Positions 17,767 to 25,242 of a DNA stretch of 64,000 nucleotides are shown piece by piece. The number at the start of each line of letters is the position of its first letter. The first letter of the stretch is position 1. This stretch comes from Nitrospira sp. (lineage in GTDB: Bacteria > Nitrospirota > Nitrospiria > Nitrospirales > Nitrospiraceae), in the NCBI GenBank assembly GCA_022842445.1, contig JALHPO010000001.1, forward strand, positions 80,482 to 144,481, written 5' to 3'. The position numbers and the translations under genes were made by a program. The notes below the pieces were generated by a model. That model did not search any database and had not been told where the DNA came from. It saw only the letters and a program-made list of their open reading frames with translations.

Positions 17767-17952
17767 CAAGAGTTAGGTCTTCGCCGCCGCAGCCTCCGCC
17801 ACGCCCTCCGGTTGTGTCGTGAGCGTGTACTACGGTCCTGTCAGATGGCAGAGGGATCGCTGCTGGTGATGACTCGCGCAGTGATACGTGGATGCGATGT
17901 AGCCTTGGTATCTCACCTTCCCTGAGACAGGTGCATGACAGCGGTTTCTGCG
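17767..17952. repeat. Tandem duplication unit 1 (family C module plus smbP 3' end)
   Basis: About 185 bp similar to 17965-18144, with TCAGATGGCAGAGGGATCGC and GAGACAGGTGCATGA exactly or nearly shared and a 20-base length difference between them. Unit 2 contains the real end of the smbP gene; unit 1 contains a fossil of it. Together they explain most of the gene-free 17699-18095. Confidence 0.7.
17923..17952 (-). pseudogene. Fossil 3' end of an smbP-like gene
   Basis: The minus strand here would encode ETAVMHLSQGR and a stop, against ETAIMHLSQDRKFR and stop at the end of the intact smbP gene 180 bases away. Homology stops abruptly upstream, so only about 10 codons of the duplicated gene remain. 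Confidence 0.6.
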
Positions 17953-17964
17953 AAAAAAGAATAA

Positions 17965-18144
17965 GGGGTCAGGTCTTGCAATCCAACACCCCCACCCGCC
18001 GCCACTCCTCTGGCCGTTTCCTGAGCGTTTGTGACGGTCCAGTCAGATGGCAGAGGGATCGCTGCTCTTTATCCCACCCACCCTTCTATGCCTTGCTATC
18101 TGAACTTTCTATCCTGAGACAGGTGCATGATAGCGGTTTCTGCG
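17965..18144. repeat. Tandem duplication unit 2
   Basis: Starts with GGGGTCAGGTCTTGCAATCC and CCGCCGCCACTCC and runs into the last codons of smbP (stop at 18096-18098). It is partner of the unit at 17767-17952. Confidence 0.7.
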
Positions 18145-18497
18145 TGTTTCGCAGCTACGTCGGCATGGCCCGCTTTCCCATGCTCAATAGCAGCATTCAG
18201 ATGCGTGATCCCTTCGTCCACATGCGGATAATCCTTGCCTATATTCAGGGCATACTGCCGTGCAGCTTCCGCATGTGCCACGAGTTCCTCTATGTGACCC
18301 TGTTTGCTATGGTCCACCGCCTCTGTCGCGTGATCGATGGCATCTTTACGGTTCTGCTCTTCGAGACGCACAACGTTAAGCCGTGCCCCACCCCCTGCTC
18401 CGAAGATCGGCTGTACAGGCAACACAGTGGTGGCGACCACGGCTAGGACTCCGGCCATTATGACTGTCAGTTGGGTTGTAGATCGTTTCATCGGCAT
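18096..18497 (-). CDS. Small metal-binding protein (SmbP-like), exported
   Basis: A 133-residue exported protein. A signal peptide of about 30 residues (MKRSTTQLTVIMAGVLAVVA onward) precedes a helical domain with His at heptad-like intervals: AIDHATEAVDHSKQGHIEEL, VAHAEAARQYALN, ITHLNAAIEHGKAGH and AKHAETAIMHL. This is the pattern of SmbP, a periplasmic copper/nickel-binding four-helix protein described in Nitrosomonas. Start ATG at 18497 follows AAAGGGA; ATG at 18491 is also possible. The 3' end lies in a duplicated repeat unit. It likely buffers metal in the periplasm. Confidence 0.82.
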   Translation of the reverse strand: MPMKRSTTQLTVIMAGVLAVVATTVLPVQPIFGAGGGARLNVVRLEEQNRKDAIDHATEAVDHSKQGHIEELVAHAEAARQYALNIGKDYPHVDEGITHLNAAIEHGKAGHADVAAKHAETAIMHLSQDRKFR

Positions 18498-18830
18498 GTT
18501 CCCTTTCCCAAGAGAGGTGAAAAGCCCTCCATAGACCAACAGAAAGCACCGTCCGTCTTTAGGAGGTGGCATTGTATCACCCCCTCCTGCCTCTGGCGAG
18601 TCTCGTCAAGTCACCCGACACTCCCAGCCGCCGCCACGCCCTCCAACCGCCCCTTCCAATCACGCCATAGACCCACCCACTCCGAAAAAGTAGAATGTCC
18701 CCGTTTGTTTTCTCACGGTGATCATGAGAAATCTAGCCTGCCCCTTGACAGTCTATTTTCGTGTTCAAGGGCTCAGATAAGATATCAAGAGTCCGTAGCG
18801 AACTCTGTCCGAATAGAGGGGGACTCAAGG
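18498..18830. other. Spacer between smbP and the oxidoreductase gene
   Basis: Apart from the family C repeat at 18625-18706 nothing was recognised. A TTGACA lies at 18745-18750 but no -10 sits at normal spacing. Confidence 0.4.
18625..18706. repeat. Family C motif plus 45-bp direct repeat, copy 2
   Basis: CCGCCGCCACGCCCTCC (18630-18646) is followed by the second copy of the 45-bp repeat (18663-18706, ending AGTAGAATGTCCCCGTTT). Confidence 0.75.
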
Positions 18831-19556
18831 ATGCAGACAAACGCCGCCGAGGTCGCCAGAGTGCATGATCTCACACATGATGTCCGTGAGCTTGACTTGC
18901 GATTGATCTCGCCTGCGACACTGGACTTCCAGCCGGGGCAATTCATTTCTTTTGAGATTCCCATCGAAGGGAGGCCGCATCCGATCACACGCGCCTATTC
19001 GATTGCTTCGCCGCCCAGTCAACGGGGCCTCCTGACATTGGTCTTCAACCGCGTGGACCACGGACCCGGCTCGACATTTCTATTTGGTCTCAAACCCGGC
19101 GATCAAGTTCACTTCAAAGGACCTGCGGGAAACTTTCGTCTGAGCGACGATGCGTCACGCAATCTCCTGTTTGTCGCGACCGGCACGGGGATTGCCCCGC
19201 TCCGGTCTATGCTCCATACCCTGTTACCCAAAGGCACCCCGCAGGTCGTGTCCTTGCTCTGGGGTCTCCGAGCTCAGCGGGATCTGTACTATCAAGCAGA
19301 GCTGCACGAACTCGCTGCCCGGCATCCCATGTTTCACAGTACCACCACATTGTCTCGTCCGGATCCGGGATGGACCGGTCCGACCGGCCGCGTCACCGCT
19401 CTGGTGCAGGAGCGCGTCGCGACAGTGGACAAGCTCGCGGTATATCTCTGCGGAAACGGCGGCATGATTAAGGACGTGACCGACTTTCTCCGCTCGAAAG
19501 GCCTCTGCCCGATCTATCGCGAAAAGTGGTACGACGAAGAGCATGAAGAGGAATGA
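18831..19556 (+). CDS. FAD/NAD(P)-binding ferredoxin reductase-like oxidoreductase
   Basis: A 241-residue flavoprotein of the ferredoxin-NADP reductase superfamily without a fused ferredoxin or globin domain. FAD site: FQPGQFISFEIP and RAYSIASPPSQRG (RxYS). NAD(P) site: LLFVATGTGIAPLRSMLH and YLCGNGGMIKDVTDFL. It would pass electrons between NAD(P)H and an unknown carrier. ATG at 18831 has AGGGGG about 8-12 bases upstream. It has no clear operon partner; it sits between family C repeats in the stress-gene zone. Confidence 0.87.
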   Translation: MQTNAAEVARVHDLTHDVRELDLRLISPATLDFQPGQFISFEIPIEGRPHPITRAYSIASPPSQRGLLTLVFNRVDHGPGSTFLFGLKPGDQVHFKGPAGNFRLSDDASRNLLFVATGTGIAPLRSMLHTLLPKGTPQVVSLLWGLRAQRDLYYQAELHELAARHPMFHSTTTLSRPDPGWTGPTGRVTALVQERVATVDKLAVYLCGNGGMIKDVTDFLRSKGLCPIYREKWYDEEHEEE

Positions 19557-19576
19557 CATTGCGGTCAGGAGCTGGC

Positions 19577-19660
19577 GAAAAATGGGGACAGGCTACTTTT
19601 CTGATGGCTTCGTGAACCGCCCTCGCTTTCAGGGTCCCCAGCCGCCGCCACGCCCTCCCT
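19577..19660. repeat. Family C motifs, copy 4
   Basis: AAAATGGGGACAGGCTACTT (from 19579) and, 45 bases on, CAGCCGCCGCCACGCCCTCC. The first motif recurs in altered form at 26469-26490 (AAAAGGGAACAGGCTACTTA). Confidence 0.65.
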
Positions 19661-19738
19661 GCGTGACTTGTCCTGATATGGTCGAAGCAAGCCAGCCGAT
19701 GGGCTGCCGCCGTTCTCGCCCATGTTCGTGCGCCCCTC

Positions 19739-19764
19739 GACTGGGTCTATCGATAGACCCAGTC
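19739..19764. promoter_or_regulatory. Perfect 26-bp palindrome
   Basis: Two perfect 13-base half-sites, GACTGGGTCTATC and its complement, meet with no spacer. It lies 78 bases upstream of the next gene on the plus strand. Function unknown; an operator for a dimeric regulator or a recombination site are possible. Confidence 0.6.
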
Positions 19765-19841
19765 TATGAGAAAGAGTAGAGTAATGGCACTCATACCTTT
19801 CCCTTGAGCGGGTTCTCTGAGGCCGGAGAAACGAGCGGAGG

Positions 19842-20216
19842 GTGGCACGATCAAAGCATCTCGCGGGGTTACTCGGCCCCAGCCTGATTGCCGTCACTCT
19901 TACCGAATCCATCAACGCCGACATCTTTATCAACACGTCGGCGCATCTCGTGTACCTCAACGGCGCGTTACTGTTTGTTGCCGGCCTGGCGATCGTCCGC
20001 ACCCACAACCTATGGAGTGCTCGCTGGCCCGTCTTGATCACGCTCATGGGATGGACATGTCTTCTCGTCGGGCTTGCCAGAATGACCGCTCCGGTTTCCG
20101 CCCTTCAGGCTGCTCAATATCCCACGGCTGTGCAGGCGCTCACTGTTCTGCTTTTCGTCATTGGAATCATTCTGAGCGTTTATGCGTACCGTCGAGAGGA
20201 CACCAGGAGGGAATAA
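19842..20216 (+). CDS. Hypothetical four-helix membrane protein
   Basis: Not recognised. A 124-residue protein with four predicted helices (about residues 8-20, 32-50, 62-80 and 98-116), including YLNGALLFVAGLAIVRTHN and ALTVLLFVIGIILSVYAYRR. The polar segment ITLTESINADIFINTSAHL lies between the first two. The start is a GTG with AGG directly in front, so the real start is not certain. It is 53 bases ahead of an oxidoreductase on the same strand and may be co-transcribed. Confidence 0.6.
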   Translation: MARSKHLAGLLGPSLIAVTLTESINADIFINTSAHLVYLNGALLFVAGLAIVRTHNLWSARWPVLITLMGWTCLLVGLARMTAPVSALQAAQYPTAVQALTVLLFVIGIILSVYAYRREDTRRE

Positions 20217-20269
20217 CCGGCATAGCGTATTCTCAGCACTCGCGCCTCATCCCCCCAAAGAAGCGATCT

Positions 20270-21313
20270 ATGAAACACACACGCATCATCGTCACTCACT
20301 ACGGCGGGCCTGATGCGCTTCGGCTGATTGAAGAAGAGCGTCCGGAGCCAAAGCAGGGTGAAGTGCGCGTGAAAGTACTGGCCGCAGGTGTGTCCCTTCC
20401 CGACCTCATGATGCGCGAGGGCATTCATCCCGAAACACCTCCGCTCCCCTTCACGCCCGGGTGGGATCTGGTCGGCGTGGTGGATCGGCTCGGCAATGGT
20501 GTCTCCGGGATCACACCGGGTCAGATCGTTGCTGCACTCCCGATCCACGGTGCCTATGCGGGATTTGTCTGCTTGCCAGAAAATGAGCTGGTGCCGGTGC
20601 CGTCCGGCCTGAAACCCGCCGAGGCTGTCAGTCTGGTGCTGAACTACATCACGGCCTACCAGATGCTGCATCGCTCGGCTAAGGTTGCATCCGGCCAGCG
20701 CGTGTTAATCCACGGGGCGGCCGGCGGCGTCGGCTCGGCCCTCTTGCAGCTCGGGCGTCTTACTGGATTGGAGATGTACGGCACCTGTTCATCCCGTGGA
20801 GCCTCGACCGTAACCAAACTGGGTGCAACCCCGATCGATTACGAGCATCACGACTTCGTGAAAGAAATTCATCGCCTTGCGGATGAGGGAGTTGACGTGG
20901 TCTTTGACAGTATCGGAGGCACCCATATCTGGCGGTCGCGCGAGGCTCTCCGGTCCGGCGGGATGGTCGTAGCCTATGGTCTGACTGGCTCGCTGCGAGG
21001 AGGACGTTTGGCGTCAGGTCATTCAGGTCATCGTCACCGCTTTCGCGCCATTGCGAGCTTCGGACTATATATTGCGGGCAGCTGGCTACTCCCAGGGCGG
21101 AGGCGGGTGATCCCGTACAGCATCCAGTGGTTCAAACGGCTCAAGCCAGCCTGGTTTCGCCAAGATTTGATCGCCCTGTTCGACCTGCTTCACCAGCATA
21201 AGATTAACCCGCTTATCGCGCAGTGCCTGCCGATTTCCGGGGCACGACAGGCGCATGAGTTACTTGGAAAGGGAGGCCTGTCGGGCAAGATCGTACTCGT
21301 GAGCGATACATGA
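20270..21313 (+). CDS. Zinc-free MDR NADPH:quinone oxidoreductase-like protein
   Basis: A 347-residue medium-chain reductase. The NADPH site is VLIHGAAGGVGSALLQLGRL, the signature of the quinone oxidoreductase branch, and FDSIGGTHIWRSREALRSGG matches the cofactor-binding C-lobe. The structural-zinc cysteines are absent. Unusual is an insert-like basic stretch, SLRGGRLASGHSGHRHRFRA, before two hydrophobic segments (FGLYIAGSWLLP). This is typical of a subgroup annotated as 'medium chain dehydrogenase/reductase family'. Substrate unknown. ATG at 20270. Confidence 0.82.
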   Translation: MKHTRIIVTHYGGPDALRLIEEERPEPKQGEVRVKVLAAGVSLPDLMMREGIHPETPPLPFTPGWDLVGVVDRLGNGVSGITPGQIVAALPIHGAYAGFVCLPENELVPVPSGLKPAEAVSLVLNYITAYQMLHRSAKVASGQRVLIHGAAGGVGSALLQLGRLTGLEMYGTCSSRGASTVTKLGATPIDYEHHDFVKEIHRLADEGVDVVFDSIGGTHIWRSREALRSGGMVVAYGLTGSLRGGRLASGHSGHRHRFRAIASFGLYIAGSWLLPGRRRVIPYSIQWFKRLKPAWFRQDLIALFDLLHQHKINPLIAQCLPISGARQAHELLGKGGLSGKIVLVSDT

Positions 21314-21347
21314 GAGCCCGACTCAGCAATGAAGTGCGGAGCATGGT

Positions 21348-21440
21348 ACGGAATCAAGTCTTCCAATCAGACAACCCCAGCCGCCGCCACGCCATCCCTG
21401 TAGTGAGCATAGTCGAACTACCTGCCCTGCTTGTCCCGAA
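21348..21440. repeat. Family C motif, copy 5, with adjoining TTCGACAAG-type repeat
   Basis: GGAATCAAGTCTTCCAATCA and CAGCCGCCGCCACGCCATCC, then TAGTGAGCATAGTCGAACTA and CCGAACTTGTCGAGG, which resemble the dispersed 'GACAAGCTCAGG' repeats common in environmental Proteobacteria and Nitrospira. No gene is supported in 21314-21589. Confidence 0.55.
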
Positions 21441-21589
21441 CTTGTCGAGGAAAGCCGGTTGAAGGACAGCCCCCTCTCCCCACGCGCGGCCCCTGCGCCT
21501 GTCGTACGAATACGCCGGCGCCTGGAACCATTTTTCCGTGCAGGGTCGTGCGGCTGTTAACCGGTGAGTCCGGCTGAGGAGGATACGGC

Positions 21590-22096
21590 TTACCCGACCA
21601 CCCACACAGCAAGTTCTTGGGCCTGCTCCACAAGTCCTTCTCCCGTGTGGTGATGAAAAAAATCCTGGACGAAGGGGAGTCGATGCCGCCCCACCACTAC
21701 GGTTCCACATTCGGACTGTTTGGCGGCATTGAGGATTTCCTGGACGATATCCAGCTTATGGATCGTGTGAGAAAAGTGCGTGCTGATTTGGCATTCAGAC
21801 ACGCCGTGATCCTCGAGAATAGCCCGTGCGCGTGTCATCGCGGGCTGGACTGCGTCTTTGGCCTTCTCAATCCATTCCGTCTGTGCGGATTTGAGCTCCG
21901 TATGGAGCACATGCTCCTTTTGAGGGTCTTCCGTTCCTCCGTACTCCAAGAGTCGTGGTGGAATTGGAGGGAGTGCATGGAACAGACAGATGTGGATGGC
22001 CTCATGTCCCCGTACTATCTCAGCCACATAAGCAACAGCCTTCATGGACGCCTCAGAGTCTTCGATGGCAACCAGTATCTTATTGGTTTCTCCCAT
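21590..22096 (-). CDS. Universal stress protein (UspA family)
   Basis: A 168-residue single Usp domain. It begins NKILVAIEDSEASMKAVAYV, has a long helical mid-section, and ends GTVVVGRHRLPFVQDFFHHH and AVWVV. In ATP-binding members the last part reads G-2x-G-9x-G-(S/T); here GRHRL lacks the second glycine spacing, so ATP binding is doubtful. ATG at 22096 follows GGAAGGAAT; the longer open frame upstream is not needed. It is convergent with the MDR gene. Confidence 0.85.
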   Translation of the reverse strand: MGETNKILVAIEDSEASMKAVAYVAEIVRGHEAIHICLFHALPPIPPRLLEYGGTEDPQKEHVLHTELKSAQTEWIEKAKDAVQPAMTRARAILEDHGVSECQISTHFSHTIHKLDIVQEILNAAKQSECGTVVVGRHRLPFVQDFFHHHTGEGLVEQAQELAVWVVG

Positions 22097-22318
22097 GGGA
22101 TTCCTTCCAGGCCGATAGATGGTCTTGCAAGTGAAATCGTCGCCAAGATTAATCAGTCGGCAACATGCTGTCAATATTGGTCAGGCTGGATATCCTGATG
22201 CGGATGGAGAAAACGGATGAGTCGGCCTGGATGTGGTTTAAACGACGGATCAGCGAGTCTTAACCCGGTGTCTACTAAGCCCGGGCCAGTTCAACTTGCC
22301 CCCTACACTTGGAACCGA

Positions 22319-22891
22319 TCAGAACCCGAGCCCAATTCCTCCACCGCCACGAGTTCCCCCACCGATTCCTATGCCACCGAAGAATCCGACCGACGGTCCC
22401 CGTTCACGCCGGCTATAAGATTGATCCGGCCAGACGTGTAGATGTTTTACGATCAGGGTGGGATATCGATACACCACGTCGTCGATTCGATCGATCTTCG
22501 TCCCGGACACTTCTCCGACAATAGTCATCCGCGTTCCTGCGACCACCGTGGCCGGGTCAAGAAATTCTTTCTGCAATGCAAGGAACCGTCCCTGAGATTG
22601 TTGGCGATCATGACTCGGCTCCTCGCCGTCCTCAAGCGGAAGTTGCAAGAGTTCGATCTGGGTGCTGTCGCGGAGTCGCTTGGCGTTCAGCGCCTCACCG
22701 CCAAACACGAGCAGGCGCCCCTTGTAGGACTCCGGCGAGGCTAATAGATCGCGAAAGGAGACCGTGCGATCGACGAGAGGCTCCATTGACTCTGGAACGA
22801 TATGCTGAGATGAACAGCCTGAGCACACGATAGTCACAAGGAAACATACAGAAAAAAGATATCGTCCTCTCATGCGCACACTACACCTCAT
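22319..22891 (-). CDS. Slp-family outer membrane lipoprotein
   Basis: A 190-residue lipoprotein with a 25-residue signal peptide ending at lipobox VCSGC (Cys26 acylated). The body (VSFRDLLASPESYKGRLLVF and GTRMTIVGEVSGTKIDRIDD) matches the Slp/YeaY family, outer membrane lipoproteins induced by starvation and stress in enterics. The C-terminus is strikingly glycine-rich (GFFGGIGIGGGTRGGGGIGL). ATG at 22891 has GAGG at normal distance; ATG at 22873 is an alternative. The start region carries a small tandem repeat, TGAGGTGTAGTG twice. Confidence 0.85.
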   Translation of the reverse strand: MRCSVRMRGRYLFSVCFLVTIVCSGCSSQHIVPESMEPLVDRTVSFRDLLASPESYKGRLLVFGGEALNAKRLRDSTQIELLQLPLEDGEEPSHDRQQSQGRFLALQKEFLDPATVVAGTRMTIVGEVSGTKIDRIDDVVYRYPTLIVKHLHVWPDQSYSRRERGPSVGFFGGIGIGGGTRGGGGIGLGF

Positions 22892-23239
22892 CACTACACC
22901 TCATTAGCCGCCCTAACGCGTGGCCTTAGCCCCCCTCAACGGATGTGGCCTCCACGGTTACTAGTGTCTTGAGTACTACATCTCCCGGGGCAGTCCATAC
23001 AAGGAATTACCCTGGGGAAGGCCTGAACAATTCCCAATTTCAATGACGCATCGCAGAAAACACAGAATGAATAATTGGGGCCCTAACTAATCGAGGTTGA
23101 TCTTCTATCGTGCATGAGGAGGGAAACGAAAGGGGGTCTGGAGTCTTAATTTAACGCAGGTGGTTGAAGAAAGTCCCCCACTTCTTTTCTGTCTTCATCG
23201 ATTTCATTGGATTGTGAAACAAGACCAGGACAAGAGCCA
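22892..23239. other. Gene-free spacer
   Basis: About 350 bases. No gene, clear promoter, hairpin or known repeat was recognised. Confidence 0.5.
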
Positions 23240-23455
23240 CTACTTCGTCTTGTTTTTCCACAGGAGGCAGAGGGCACCGCCAAGGGCGAGTCCGCCGATA
23301 AAACTGAGCGAGAGGGCGGTGGTAAACAGCCCCTCGACACGCCTCCCTCGATACCGCAGATACTGTTCAGCTTGTGCACCCACGGCCGCTTCGCGACCGA
23401 TCCATGCATGAGGATCTTCGGAGTGCGACTCAGGTTCCATCCACAATCGCTTCAT
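23240..23455 (-). CDS. Small single-helix membrane protein (hypothetical)
   Basis: A 71-residue predicted protein: a charged N-terminal part (MEPESHSEDPHAWIGREAAV) and one C-terminal membrane helix (LFTTALSLSFIGGLALGGAL) followed by KNKTK. The ATG at 23455 has GGAGG 5 bases upstream, which is why I support it as a gene. No family recognised. Confidence 0.55.
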   Translation of the reverse strand: MKRLWMEPESHSEDPHAWIGREAAVGAQAEQYLRYRGRRVEGLFTTALSLSFIGGLALGGALCLLWKNKTK

Positions 23456-23696
23456 ATGCCTCCGCCTTGCTCGATGGTGATACATGCCTCGATTATATAT
23501 TCCGACTCAATGAACAGCATACCTGTTTTCAGGAGTAAAGGCACGATGTGTTTATCCTAGGTCGACACAGAGGCTTTGGAGACGAGGCCTGGGTCAAGCG
23601 AATGGCGAAACGCTTCGAAATGGAATCGACACTACGGCCCAGCGGACGGACGAACCGATCGTGAAGAACGACTCCCTTTTCTTTCAATTGAATCCG

Positions 23697-23726
23697 GCGT
23701 CGACGGAGTAGGCCCCGTCGACGCCC
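23697..23726 (-). terminator. Strong hairpin after the TPR lipoprotein gene
   Basis: GGCGTCGACGG and CCGTCGACGCC form a perfect 11-bp stem with an 8-base loop, 13 bases after the stop of the minus-strand gene. There is no T-run, so it is either a processing or pausing stem or a poor terminator. Confidence 0.45.
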
Positions 23727-23738
23727 GCAGTAGGAGCT

Positions 23739-24149
23739 TTATGACGTATGTTTCTTGACGATTGCCGAATCTTTGATGGCCGGATTCGATGGGGACAGTG
23801 CGGTCGCCTGTTTAAAAGCCGCCACTGCCTGGTCATGCTTTCCCATTTTGTCAAAACTAAGCCCCAAATTATACTGGGCTTCGGCTGACTTTGGATCAGC
23901 CTTGGCGGCTTTCATGAACCCTTCAATCGCGGCTTCCATCTTCCCCTGCTGGTACTGCGACACAGCCTCGTCATTGGCTGCTTGGCCCGGCGATCCTGCA
24001 ATTGCCATCAGCGCCGTCTCCGTCGCAGGCACTGCTACCGCAGCACTGGTCTTAACCGCAGGAGTCTCCGGCTTATTGGAATCGCACGATGCAAAAATGG
24101 GAATGAGCCCTGCAAGCATTACACTCACAATCACAGGCACCTGTTTCAC
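23739..24149 (-). CDS. TPR lipoprotein
   Basis: A 136-residue protein with a lipoprotein signal (lipobox IFASC, Cys22), an Ala/Thr-rich linker and about two tetratricopeptide repeats: AVSQYQQGKMEAAIEGFMKA and AEAQYNLGLSFDKMGKHDQA. It is probably a periplasm-facing scaffold or interaction module. The GTG start at 24149 has a near-perfect AGGAGGTGA site 5 bases upstream, so it is secure. It is divergent from the CsbD-like gene. Confidence 0.85.
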   Translation of the reverse strand: MKQVPVIVSVMLAGLIPIFASCDSNKPETPAVKTSAAVAVPATETALMAIAGSPGQAANDEAVSQYQQGKMEAAIEGFMKAAKADPKSAEAQYNLGLSFDKMGKHDQAVAAFKQATALSPSNPAIKDSAIVKKHTS

Positions 24150-24470
24150 AAGTCACCTCCTGTTAAACGTAAATCGTCACCCTTTTGTATACTGCTGCAC
24201 TCAGAAGCGCCTCGTCTGATCAAAAGCGCTCACTTCTTCAAAAAGCTGCAGAACGCCACGACGCACACCGGGAACACAAATTCCCAACGCGTCTCACCTG
24301 TTCACTATTGATCAGTTTTCCAAGCTCCCGCTGGGTATCATTACGACAGTGTGCGCTCGTGATATCGTTTATTCGTCGAGTATTGCCCTCATATGCAGCA
24401 TCCGATGCTGAACTTGTGTAATTGGCATGCTCGGAGGTTCCACGGATTCCACTCTTACCAGGAGGATTCA
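24150..24470. other. Divergent intergenic region between TPR lipoprotein and CsbD-like genes
   Basis: 321 bases that must hold both promoters. No convincing -35/-10 pair was found by eye on either strand. GAACTT at about 24412 might suit an alternative sigma factor but this is weak. Confidence 0.4.
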
Positions 24471-24746
24471 ATGCACAAGATTATGATAGCCGCTATCGCA
24501 GTGACCGGTATGTGTTACGCAATGCCACAGATGACTCAAGCCGATGACACGAAAGCCAAGATGGAAAGCATGAAGGGGGAGGCGAAGGCCAAGGGTCAGG
24601 AGGCGAAGGGCGAAACGAAGGCCTTAATCGAAGATGCTCAGGGAAATAAAATGAGCGGGACGATGGAACGGGCAAAAGGCAATACCAAAGCCGCCGGCGA
24701 ACGTATCAAAGGCAAAGCGAAAGAGTTAAAGGCGAAGACCGAATAA
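24471..24746 (+). CDS. Exported CsbD-like stress protein
   Basis: A 91-residue protein with a signal-like N-terminus (MHKIMIAAIAVTGMCYAMPQ, likely cleaved near TQA-DD) and a Lys/Glu/Ala/Gly-rich body (GEAKAKGQEAKGETK, MERAKGNTKAAGERIKGKAK) of the CsbD/LEA type. CsbD proteins are general stress proteins of unknown mechanism; most lack a signal peptide, so export is the odd feature. ATG at 24471 has GGAGG at ideal spacing. Confidence 0.8.
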   Translation: MHKIMIAAIAVTGMCYAMPQMTQADDTKAKMESMKGEAKAKGQEAKGETKALIEDAQGNKMSGTMERAKGNTKAAGERIKGKAKELKAKTE

Positions 24747-25003
24747 CAATTCCCGCAAGACGCAGGTTCCTGCGAACACGCAGCAGAGTGAGATGCTCGA
24801 GGTCGGATTACGGATGTCCGCGTTCAAAGCCCGCCGTGACAGGCCGGCGTCTTAACACCTGATCCACGCGAGAACGCCAACGGGTCAGATGTGAAGCGGA
24901 TGCAGGAGAGGCGGAGCCATCCACAGGGAGCCATGCCACAAGGAACCCATTCGTCGTCCACAGAACAACTGCCGATGGATCAGGCTGTAGCGTAACGAGG
25001 CCC

Positions 25004-25144
25004 ATGAAACTCGAGACCAGTGCAATCAATCCGGTCATTCTCTGGATTCTCGGCCTTGTCGGTTTCTACACCATGGGCGGACTCATTCATGCCCTCCTGG
25101 TGCTCGCGATCGTCGTCAAACAGATTCGGGTCATTCAGGGATAA
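25004..25144 (+). CDS. DUF5670 (lmo0937-type) small membrane protein
   Basis: A 46-residue protein with two hydrophobic segments, VILWILGLVGFYTMGGLIH and ALLVLAIVVKQIRVIQG. The pattern W-x-L-G-L-V-x-x-Y-T-x-G-G-x-I-H-x-L-L-V-x-A-I-V is that of DUF5670, small stress-associated membrane proteins. GAGG lies 5 bases before the ATG. It follows the CsbD-like gene on the same strand, a common genomic association of stress genes. Confidence 0.8.
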   Translation: MKLETSAINPVILWILGLVGFYTMGGLIHALLVLAIVVKQIRVIQG

Positions 25145-25242
25145 CGCGTGTAAAGACGACGGAGAAAGAAACTGAGGCCAGACCTGTCTTCACCCTTTCC
25201 GTCGGCCTGCGTGACCAACCCGAGGCCTCCTCCAAGACGACT

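Noticed and set aside
18745..18783. TTGACA and TAAGAT ahead of the oxidoreductase gene as a promoter
   Set aside because: The spacer is 27 bases, too long for a sigma70 promoter.
21354..21710. 118-codon open frame on the minus strand
   Set aside because: It overlaps the Usp gene in another frame and reads through a family C motif and a GACAAG-type repeat.
24808..25038. 76-codon open frame on the minus strand
   Set aside because: It is antisense to the start of the DUF5670 gene, and its codons show no protein-like pattern or ribosome site.
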